Assembly (NCBI GenBank): GCA_015698045.1
Contig: BLAL01000053.1
Coordinates: 126,501-190,500 of the forward strand
Length of the DNA: 64,000 nucleotides
Source: Rhizophagus clarus
Lineage: Eukaryota > Glomeromycota > Glomeromycetes > Glomerales > Glomeraceae
Direction: 5' to 3'
Positions 23,721 through 33,172 of this stretch are shown here, in pieces (within the stretch, counting starts at the first letter, position 1; the number at the start of each line of letters is the position of its first letter). The notes beneath the pieces are model-generated. The model worked only from the letters and a program-made list of their open reading frames with translations. It was not told the origin of the DNA and did not search any database. The position numbers and the translations under genes are program-made.

Positions 23721-23957
23721 TAAGCCTTTTTTTTGTTAATAATATTATTAAATAATAAGCCTTTTTTTTGTTAATAATATTATTAAATAATAAGCCTTTT
23801 TTTTGTTAATAATATTATTAAATAATAAGCCTTTTTTTTGTTAATAATATTATTAAATAATAAGCCTTTTTTTTGTTAATAATATTATTAAATAATAAGC
23901 CTTTTTTTGTTAATAATATTATTAAATAATAAGCCTTTTTTTTGTTAATAATATTAT
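23721..23957 (+). repeat. 35-bp minisatellite, about 6.7 copies
   Basis: Unit TAAGCCTTTTTTTTGTTAAT followed by AATATTATTAAATAA, repeated with changes only in the T-run length. Diverged monomers of the same type lie at about 23190-23255, on the other side of the LTR candidate. Confidence 0.9.
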
Positions 23958-23974
23958 GGGATATGGTATGTATA

Positions 23975-24378
23975 CATGGAGTCGAAATTAAAACCCAAAA
24001 GTCGAAATATTTCGACTTGGGAAGGTCAAAAGTCGAAATTAAAGTCAAAATAGTCGAAATTACGTCATAGTCATGTGATTTTTATAATTATAATTTAATA
24101 CCAAATTTTAAACGTGAATAACTCCGTCAATATTGATGCTACAGATATGCAACGTATATCATTGGAATCCTCTCGATGAGCGGAATCCAACCGCGTCAAG
24201 ATCATAAGGATCGGATCACTGGATGCGGAGATCGTTAACTTTGAATTTTAATATTATTGTTTACTATAAAAATCACATGACTATGACGTAATTTCGGCCA
24301 TTGGAGGGGCCCAGGTCGAAATCATTTCGACCATTTCGACCATTTCGGGGGTCGAAATTAACCAATTTCGGTTTCATG
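23975..24378. mobile_element. 404-bp MITE with GTCGAAAT motifs
   Basis: The ends CATGGAGTCGAAATT and, inverted, CATGAAACCGAAATT match at 12 of 15 positions and are flanked by TATA on both sides. A longer, nearly exact inverted repeat lies further in (24052-24086 against 24265-24297; core ACGTCATAGTCATGTGAT). GTCGAAAT or its complement occurs about ten times near the ends. It interrupts the right G-rich array of the 2,450-bp element: ATGGGATATGG precedes it and ATGGGATGGGAT follows it. Confidence 0.7.
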
Positions 24379-24382
24379 TATA

Positions 24383-24550
24383 ATGGGATGGGATATGGGA
24401 TATGGGATATGGGATGGGATATGGGATATGGGATATGGGTGGGATTGGGATTTGGGATTGGAATGGGATTATGACAAATGGGATGGGATCATGGGATATG
24501 GGATGGGATATGGGATGGGATGGGATATGGGATTTTCCCAATCCCATTAA
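24383..24550 (-). repeat. ATGGGAT-type array (right subterminal)
   Basis: ATGGGATATGGG words fill most of this stretch, inverted relative to the CCCAT array at 22134-22262. G-triplets here are on the plus strand. It forms the right inner flank of the 2,450-bp element. Confidence 0.9.
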
Positions 24551-25411
24551 TATGGGCGGCAAGTATAAATATGACCATCATAATTATGATCATAATTATG
24601 GACAGTAAATAACTCCATTCTATTTTCATAGAAATCTTCCATTAAAAATTGTTTCCACAATTTTTTTTGTTCATAATAACTTTTATTTAATTTATTCATA
24701 AATACTCATTTAATATTTTTAATAATTAATTCAGAATCAATTCCTATAGGATTATGAACTGAAATATTATTAAATGAATAAGTAGATATTTTAAAAATGT
24801 TGGGATTTGAATTTAATAAAATAGTTACAAAATGAATGTTGGTTGATTTCGGCGATGAATATTATGATAATCATCAAATATTAAGAAAAACATTTTCAAT
24901 ATTTTGTAGTCAGTAATTATCTACAGTTTCTTGATGTTCATCTGAAATAAATTTTTTTTTTTTTGTCTACCTACAGTTTTTCTTGATACTTATAATCCTA
25001 TATTTGCAAGTGTATCAATAGAAGCAGATGATGCACCAGAAGTTTGTAAATATGATCCAATATCAACTTTAATTCCATTAATATATTTATTATTAATACT
25101 AGCTAAAAAAATAATACAATGAAATTAACTTTTTCTTGTTACTATTATTTGTTTTTTCAGATTTATTAGTAGGATTAGTTCCTTTATATAATTCATCAAT
25201 AAATCCAATTAAACGTTCATCTGCTTTTTCTAACATTATTTTAAATTTTATAAAATCATATATTGGTTTTTAGTTTAATTGACGCTTATTTGTATAAAGA
25301 ATATTTGACATTATCTTAATTTTTTCACTTAAACTAACTAATATTGTGGTTAGCATTGAAAATGAAATTATTCAAATAATGAACTGATGAATAAACTAGA
25401 AAATTTCAAGA

Positions 25412-25630
25412 TACCGTATAGCACTGCATAAGGGATCCCTTTTTTCACGTACCCCCATGATAATATACCCGGGTATGATATGTGGTTAAAAAATCTTAAT
25501 TCTGGCAAAAATTTAGCTAATTCTGGTCAATTTCTCCATATTCCATACAAAATACCCCCGGGTATAATTCAATTTTTAAATTGGTGAAATTGATATATAC
25601 CCGGGGTACCTTATGCAGTGCTATACGGTA
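25412..25630. mobile_element. 219-bp MITE with CACTGCATAA termini
   Basis: The first and last 22 bases are perfect inverted repeats (TACCGTATAGCACTGCATAA plus GG). The interior contains three copies of a palindromic ACCCGGGTA-like core (near 25469, 25555 and 25599). No clear target duplication was found beyond a possible TA. A second, shorter element with the same GCACTGCATAA terminus is at 47438-47519, so this is a family. It sits at the 5' edge of the decayed repeated-family gene. Confidence 0.75.
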
Positions 25631-25938
25631 CTCTTGTAAAATATAGGAATGGGCTATTGCAATTGAGCAAAGGTTATAATTCCTTAATGAATATCGTTCA
25701 AAAAAATAAAGAGTTGGAAGTTGCTCTTAAGATTAACGATGTTTTTAAGTTGAATTCTTTTATTCTCGATAAATACAATATTTTTAAATTTCCTACTAAT
25801 TGTCAGAAAGGAACCAGAATTCAATTAAATTCTAGCATGATGATAGAATATGTAAATTCATTAAAAAAGAATTCGGATGAGCTGAAATCAGAATTGGAAC
25901 AAGAGAAAGAAGAATTAAAAAAATTAGTAGTAGATTAG
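25631..25938 (+). CDS. Coding-like fragment with C-terminal coiled coil
   Basis: The open frame reads KYRNGLLQLSKGYNSLMNIV and onward to a charged helix SLKKNSDELKSELEQEKEEL, ending at a stop at 25938. Composition and the heptad pattern look like real protein. The frame enters from the MITE at 25412-25630, so the original N-terminus is lost; the first ATG after the MITE is at 25687. A possible downstream exon after a good acceptor (TTTCTTTCTTGACAG near 26195) would add about 40 residues, but no matching donor is clear. No family was recognised; it is probably a gene fragment. Confidence 0.35.
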
Positions 25939-27160
25939 AATTAGTTAAATTGATGGATCATAGCGTAGTTCACAAATCACCAGTAACTTATTGAAATGGA
26001 CATCTTAAGTGTTTGTTTGTAAACACGTAAATATATTATTTTGGTATTTATTGAATATCATGATAGCAAATATGCCGACGGTACATTCTTCAAAATTTTG
26101 AGAAATTTTCTGTTAAATAATGATTATACTTTTATAATTGGAGTTAATAATAAAAAATATTAAAAACATTAAAACCTTTTTCTTTCTTGACAGGAAAATT
26201 CTTAACAATTTGCATAGTGTAAATGTATTTACTCACATTACAAATAGTTATAAGGATATCACCAGCAGAATGCAAAACAATTCGGATACTAGTTTCTATC
26301 CAATAACATCATGCTTCATATAAATAACCAGAATAATTTTACTATAACATTTAATGTTTACATTCATACGTGATACTTAATCTAAATGATGTGATGCATT
26401 CAAATAAAATACCAAAAATAATTAAGCAACAATAAATTATTTTACTTCGTCTAAAATAACGTATCAAAAATAACATGAGCTATTAATGGTTAGAAATATT
26501 TATAAAGTTTAAAGCGAATTAATTTATATAATTAACTTGAAAGAATTCTAATTCAAAAAATAAAATTTATTTGCGTAATCCATATGATACTTTGTACTAT
26601 TTTTATTGTATCATTCAAAACGCTTGTTTTGTAAATGAGCAATACTTTTAATAGAAATTATGAAATTCTTATATAAATTAACCTTAATTTCGCAAACTAT
26701 TGTTACTTTCAGAATTATTGGTACTAATAAAATTTAAATAACATTAGAGCATCGTTTTAGGTTTGAATTTGCATAATTGAATTAAAGAAAAATATGTTGG
26801 TATTGCTTTAATACTATTATAACTTAATATTATGCAAAAATACATTTCGTTGATAATTTTAATAATTTTTTTTTAATATAAAGTAATTGCTTATGTTAAA
26901 AAAAAAAGGATATAAGCATTTCTTGCTCACGACAACTTAAATATTTAAATATTATTCATAAGTGTTGGTATATGTAATAATAAATTTGTTCAATTACAAA
27001 CTGACTTTATTTATGTAAAAAAAAAATTACATGATATACTCTATAACAGATAAACAGTGTTGAACAAAAATACTAATCTTAATAATTCTCAAAAATAACT
27101 CTTGTAATGATAAATATATTTCTTTGTTAAATAACCAAATCTGAATCAAAGCGCCTTAAA
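25939..27160. other. Intergenic spacer
   Basis: Mostly low-complexity AT sequence. A short open frame at 26195-26323 following a splice-acceptor-like sequence is the only coding hint. The last part is the 3' flank of the kinase-array gene. No repeats of note. Confidence 0.45.
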
Positions 27161-30100
27161 TTACTTTGTAAAATCAATAACTTCCACTGAATTATTGCTA
27201 ATATTATCATACTTTCTAAGATTCTTTGTAAATGGATTAAGTAATCGAGAAGTATAAAAAGCTTGCGAATGAGTTGGTTTGTTATTTCCAATAATTGAAA
27301 AATTTATTTTGTTTTTTTCTGCTTCCTCAATTTGCTTATTAATTTCCTCTTTAATTTCGATGGCTTTTGGTCTATCGTCTGGATTCGAATTCCAACACTT
27401 TTTCATCAACTCAATGTAACTTTTTGGTACTTCCAGCTCATTGATTTCAGGCCTAATTCCATTACATATATTTAATGCTAAAGTTTCATCATGAGCACAA
27501 TTAGCAAAAGGTTGTCTTTTAGTTGCTACAAAATACATAATCATACCGAAACTATATATATCTGCTTCTTGAGTATAAGTTTTCCCTCTTAATACTTCAG
27601 GTGCTACATATGGCATAACTCCATAAACTTTTGTTTCATCCATATTGTCTAGATTACAAACTTCTCTACATAATCCCATATCTGAGATACATACTTTTTG
27701 AATAACATTACCAACAAAACTGGAAGTTGTGGTGGGTAATATTAATATATTTCCTATATGTAAATCACGATGAACCATTTTATTATCATGAATAACTTTA
27801 AGACAGTCAATAATGTCATTTAAAATATGTAATTTTTCAGCCCAATACCAAGATTTTTTAATATATTCACATTCATCAAAGTTTCCAAATGCAAGTTGAA
27901 GAACTATAATATAATCCTTTGTACGTGGATTTTGAGACATCCCATATATTTTAAGAATACCATCATCATCACTAATAGAGTAATTTTTAACCTATTAAAA
28001 TATATATAAAAAAAGTATTGTTTTAATAAAAAAATTTTAATTAATGCATTAAATTTCAAGGGGAAATTCGTACCTCATGTAAAAATCCATCTGTAATATT
28101 TTGTGAATTGCATAGACATTTTAAAGCGACCTTTTCGTTACATTTCCTCTCTAACTTTTTATAATCTTTCCGATATCGTAATGGACCATCCATCCACGAT
28201 GCTGAATATACTGTAGGAAACCCACCTTTGCCTATTTTTTTAATATCATTAAATTGATCGTATGGTATCCATTCAACTATTATATCATTATATTTATTTA
28301 TTTTTAATTGCATCTCCTGAATTAGCTTATCAATTTTTTTATTTCCACTAGTCCAATTTGCAAAATCTTGTTTAATATCTTTTATTTTACATGGTTTACA
28401 CCATTTATGACCTATATCTGCATATAATTTACCACAATTTTCACAGTAACAATCTTCAAGAACTATAATATAATCTTTTGTATCCAGATTTTGAGATATT
28501 CCGTACATTTTAGGTGCGAAATTAATATCATGAGCCAGGTCATCTACCTTGAAATAATATGATTTAACCTGTTAAAAATATATGAAAAGTTATTAAAATA
28601 AAAATATTTAAATTAAATTACTAAGAAATTAAAATCTCATACCTCATTTAAAAATTCATTGATATTTTGTGAATTAAATAAATTTTTTAAAGCAACTTCC
28701 TTATTATTCTGATTTCTTACACATTTATTACTATCTGTATTATATTTTAATGGACCATCTATCCATTTTGCCGAATATAATGTAGCAAAAACATCTTTAC
28801 CTATTTCTTTAATATCATTTAATTGATTATATGGTATCCATTCAACTATTATATCTTCATAATTTTGAATATTTAATTGCATTTCTTGAATTGACTCATC
28901 AATTATTTTGTTTTTACTAGTCCAGTTTTCGAAATTATTTTTCAAAACACTCATTTGACATGATTTACACCACCACTTATTTATACATAATACTCCATCA
29001 CACGAATTTATATAAAATCCAGTTTCCCATATACAAAATCCAGTTCCAAACAGCGAATTTATATATAATTCACCACATATTTCACAATGAATTCCGCTTT
29101 GAAGAACCACAATGTAATCTTTTGTACTTGGGTCTTGGGACAATCCATATATTTTAATAATACTCTTATATTCCATAAAACATGATTTAATCTATTAAAA
29201 TACAAAAAGTCAACTGTCAATATAAGTATATAAAGTGAACTACAAAGAATTAAAATTTCAAACCTCATTTAAAAATTCATCGGTATTGTTATTTTTTAAA
29301 TTACTTAAATATTTCAAAACAACTTCATAGTTACATTTTATCCATGTTGCAGAATATAATATATTATTGGAGTCAATTTTTTCTGTTCTTTTGATATTGC
29401 TTAACTGATTATACGGTATCCATTCAACGACCGTATTGTCATAATTTTCGGATTCTAATTGCATTTTTTGAATTAATTCATCAATTTGTTTATTTCCACT
29501 GGTCCAATTTGCAAAGTTTTGCTTTAAATTATTTATCTCACATGGATTACATTTTTTAAATTCTATATTTGTATATAATTGAATACATTTTTCACAAAAG
29601 ATTTCATCTTGAAGTACTAAAATATAATCTTCTGTATCTGGATTTTGAGACATTCCATATATTATAGGAAAGTTATATTCATCACTTTCAATAGTAAATG
29701 ATTTAATTTCCTAAAATGTATAATAAATTAGATAAGTAAAATTATTTTAAGTGAATAACAAATAAATTAAAATCTTATACCTCATTTAAACTCTTATTTG
29801 TAATATTATATGAATTATATAAATATTTTAAAGTAACTTTTTTATTGGATATCCTTTTCCAATTTATTGTATCATATTCTAAGGGATCGTCTATCCATGT
29901 TGCTGAATATAATATAGCAGAATCATTGCCTATTTTTTCAATATCATTAAATTGGCTATATGGTATCCATTCAACTGATATATCAAGATTGTGACTTTTG
30001 AGTTCAAATTGTATTCCTTGAATAAATTTATCAATTATTTCATTCCCACTGGTCCAATTTGTAAAATTATTGACTAACTTATTTACTTGACATGATTTAC

Positions 30101-32809
30101 ACCAACATGTGTCTATTTTTGTATATATTTCACCACAGGTTTCGCAGTGATTTCCGTCTTCAAGAACCATAATATAATCTTTTGTATTTGGATTTTGAGA
30201 TATTCCATATATTTTGGGAAAATTATGAAAATAGCTGAAGTCTTCTCTAATATAATATGATTCAATTTTCTAAACGTAAAATATTTTTAATATTTACAAT
30301 AAATATTTAATTGAATCACGGAGGAATTTGAAATTTCATACCTCATTTAAAATTTCATCAGTAATATCTTGTGAATTATGTAAGCATTTTAAAGTAACCT
30401 TTGTATTAGGGTCCCTTTTCCATTTATAGTATTCATAATATAACAAACCATTCATCCAATTTGCTGAATATAATGTGGCATAATCACCTTTAACTATTTC
30501 TTTTATATTATTAAAATGGTTATATGGTATCCATTCAAATATTATATCATTATGTTTTTTAATATCTAATTGCAAATTTTGAACAATTTCATCAATTTGT
30601 TCATTTCCGCTGGTCCAATTTGCAAAATTTTGCTTTAAATTATCCATTTGACATGAATTGCACCACTTGTGCTTTTTATCTTTATACATAACATTACATT
30701 TCTCACAACACCAATCTTGAAGTACTATAATATAATCTTTTGAATCCGGATTTTGAGATATTCCATACACCTTAACATTATTATTTTCATATTCTTCAAA
30801 ATAATCTGTGAAAATTATTTTATATGATTTTGATTTTCTTTCATCTATATACTCTTTAATCTATTGAAATATAAGAAAATTATTAGTAAAGGATTACAAA
30901 AAAAAATCAAAAATCAGAAATTCATACTTTATTTAAAAATTGATCGGTAGTGTTTTGTAAATTATTTAAAGATATTAAAGTAACTTTTTTATTAGAATCT
31001 CTTTTCCATTCCATTTTACCGTAATTATAATAACATAATGGTCCATTTATAAATATTGCTGAATACAATATAACAAGATTATCTTTATATAATATTTTGA
31101 TATCATTGAACTGATTGTATGGTATCCATTCAACTATTGGATGATTTAAACTATTAATTTGTAATTGCTTTTGTTGAATGAATTCATCAATTTTTTCATT
31201 TCCACTGGTCCAGTTTGTAAAATTTCGTTTCAAACTATTTGTGAAACATTGTTTGCACCACTTTAACTTTCCATATAGGTATTTACAGATTTCACAGTAA
31301 CCATTTTGAAGTACAATGACGTAATCCTTTGTATCTGGATCTTGAGATATTCCATATATATCAATTCTCTTACTATGTTCATCAAAATATGATTTAACCT
31401 ATTAAAATATAAAAAGGTTAATAAAATTATAAAAATTAAATCATAAAGAATCAAAAATTTCATACCTTATCTAAAAATTCATTGTTAGTATTACTGCCCG
31501 AATATTTCAAAATAACTTCTTTATTAGACGTTCTTTTATATTCCATTTTACTACAATCATATTCTAACAAACCATTCGTCCATGTTGCAGAATATAATAT
31601 ATTAGCAGAATCATCATCGCTAACTTTTTTGATATCATTGAACTGATTATATGGTATCCACTCAACTATTATATTACTATACTTATCAATTTTTAATTGC
31701 ATTTCTTGGATTAACTCATCAATTTTTTCATTTCCACTAGTCCACTTTGTAAAACTTTGTTTCAAATAGTTTATTAGACATGGTTTACACCATTTATACT
31801 TTTCATTTGTATATATTTTGCTACAATTTTTACAATAACAATCTTGAAGTATTAAAACATAATTTTTTGTATTTGGATCTTGAGATATTCCATATATTTT
31901 ATAATATGGCACATTTTGCTAAAATACAAAAAAAAATTATTACACTAAAAATTACTACTTAATTGAAACTAAATTATAAATTTTCATACCTTAGTAAGTT
32001 TTAAAGGACTATCAAGATATTTTATATTAATTTTTTTATTAGGTATCCTTTCCAATTTCATTCTATAATAATTGAAATATATTGGACCATTTATCCATAT
32101 TGCTGAGCATAAGGTCATGTCTATTTCTTTGATAGTATTAAGCTGATTATATGGTATCCATTCAGATATTGAATCATCTAAATCATCAAATTTTAATTGC
32201 ATTTGTTGAATAAATTCATCAACTTTTTCATTTCCACTGGTCCAATTTTCAAAATTTTGTTTTAATTTATTTAGTAGACATGGGTTACACCATTTATACC
32301 TTTTATCTGTATATATTTTACCACAATTTACACAATAACAATCTTCAAGTACTATAACATAATCTTTTGTATCTGGGTTTTGGGATATCCCATATATTGT
32401 AATAATATTACTATGATCGTCATTTTCAATGGAATATGATTTAACCTAGTATTAAGATTATAAAGTTATTAGAATACTAACTAAGGATAAGATTACAAAG
32501 GATTAAAGTTTTCATTTAAATTTTCCTTACCTCATTTAAAAATTCCTTAGTAATATTATTATTTTGTGAATTATTTAAATATTCCTAAACAACTTTTTTG
32601 CCTATTTTATCACAATCTATCCATATTGCTGAATATAATGCATTGAAATTATCTTCGTATATTTTTCTAATATCATTAAACTGATTAAATGGTATCCATT
32701 CAACTTTTATATCATCATAATATTTGATTTTTAGTTGCATTTCTTGAATTAATTTATCAATTGTTTTATTACCGCTGGTCCAGCTTGCAATATCATCATG
32801 AGATGACAT
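27161..32809 (-). CDS. Kinase gene with nine tandem N-lobes and one C-lobe
   Basis: Ten exons can be placed: 32531-32809, 31990-32445, 31466-31918, 30928-31398, 30342-30860, 29781-30269, 29264-29710, 28643-29191, 28074-28568 and 27161-27991. All introns are GT-AG, 60-85 bp and phase 0; total about 1,660 codons. Exon 1 is an N-lobe (WTSGN, VEWIPFNQF, LYSAIW). Each internal exon encodes beta4-beta5 (IYGISQNPDTKDYIIVLQ-like), a Cys4 knuckle (except exon 7, where WC is KC), WTSGN or WTSKN, EWIPYNQF, a Gly-loop region, LYSAxW, a VxLK beta3 segment and alphaC ending FLNE. Exon 10 supplies the catalytic half: HRDLHIGN, DMG in place of DFG, APE, and a C-terminal tail. Exon 9 has an intact Gly loop (IGKGGFPTVYSASW) and lysine (VALKCL). 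A TAG at 32585-32587 interrupts exon 1. The product may be one long protein, alternative kinases made by exon choice, or a gene being inactivated. Confidence 0.75.
28074..32531 (-). repeat. Tandem array of N-lobe cassettes
   Basis: Unit length is 510-630 bp including its intron. Exon lengths from upstream to downstream for the eight internal cassettes are 456, 453, 471, 519, 489, 447, 549 and 495 bp, all multiples of three. The variation lies in the linker before IYGI and around the Cys4 region; exon 8 has an extra about 20 residues between its two Cys pairs, partly a local duplication (GTGFCIWETGF). The introns resemble each other in their splice sites (GTATGAAATTT donors, TTTTAATAG acceptors), as expected of serial unequal crossing-over. 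Confidence 0.85.
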
Positions 32810-33172
32810 TGTGATTTATGACTTCAATTTGTTTATCTTGAAGATGAAATTTATTTATGTTCGCACTGGAAAATATTTAAAGACGCATCGCACAAATTAT
32901 TTCGTGTGACATTGCACAAGTTTAATTACTAATCATTAATACCATCGCTCACATGATAGAATTTATTTTTTTTTTTTTTTTTAAAATTAGTAACGCGTAT
33001 TTTATTAAGTTTATATATTTTCAATGCATGATAAAATTAATTAAATACACTTATAAAATAGATATTAAAAAAAAAACTATTCTATATAACTAATCTGATC
33101 TGAAAAAAAAAGTAAAGTTAATATTCTATCTATTCTATAGTATTTAATAATTCTATCGAGTAAATTTAGATA
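32810..33172. other. Spacer between kinase array and LINE 3' end
   Basis: Contains the presumed promoter of the kinase array (AT-rich leader directly upstream of the ATG at 32809), a poly-T run near 32967-32982 and the untranslated 3' end of the LINE. I could not fix the exact 3' boundary of the LINE or a target-site duplication. Confidence 0.4.

Larger units (their letters stand above)
22118..24567. mobile_element. 2,450-bp TIR element with G-rich subterminal arrays
   Basis: The ends TATACTTGCCGCCCAT (22118-22133) and its exact reverse complement (24552-24567) are flanked by the 8-bp direct repeat AATATGAC (22110-22117 and 24568-24575). Just inside each terminus is a long array of CCCAT/ATGGG words, in inverted orientation to each other. 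Between them lie two minisatellites, a solo-LTR candidate and a smaller TIR element. No transposase frame is visible. The 8-bp duplication fits hAT or other 8-bp superfamilies. It is a composite, non-autonomous element inserted into the decayed gene around it. Confidence 0.85.
21524..25370 (-). pseudogene. Decayed gene of an unnamed repeated family, split by insertions
   Basis: Minus-strand translation gives collinear blocks of one protein: LEKADERLIGFIDELYKG (about 25235), LASINNKYINGIKVDIGSYL (about 25110), FISDEHQETVDNY (about 24945), FNNISVHNPIGIDSELIIK (about 24765), LWKQFLMEDFYENRMELFTV (about 24640), then across the 2,450-bp element NYDGHIQDHQELTQLRSM, DYIECTNL, FKVFERLKNNGEQDYLNNYI, and across a MITE ICDWPGQVNIRRAI and GPLHISLNSRETLFQ. 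Several stop codons and at least two frameshifts separate the blocks. Removing each insertion plus one copy of its target duplication restores the reading frame exactly at both sites. I recall similar proteins as abundant, repeat-associated and uncharacterised in Rhizophagus genomes, but cannot verify this; no catalytic motif was recognised. Confidence 0.75.

Noticed and set aside
22608..23957. Possible CRISPR array or centromeric satellite
   Set aside because: Head-to-tail repeats of 21 and 35 bp without unique spacers, in a eukaryotic context and confined to one mobile element.
22076..24608. Open frames with Pro-Ile-Pro or Gly-Met-Gly-Tyr repeats on both strands
   Set aside because: Translations of CCCAT/ATGGG arrays; the arrays are subterminal repeats of a mobile element.
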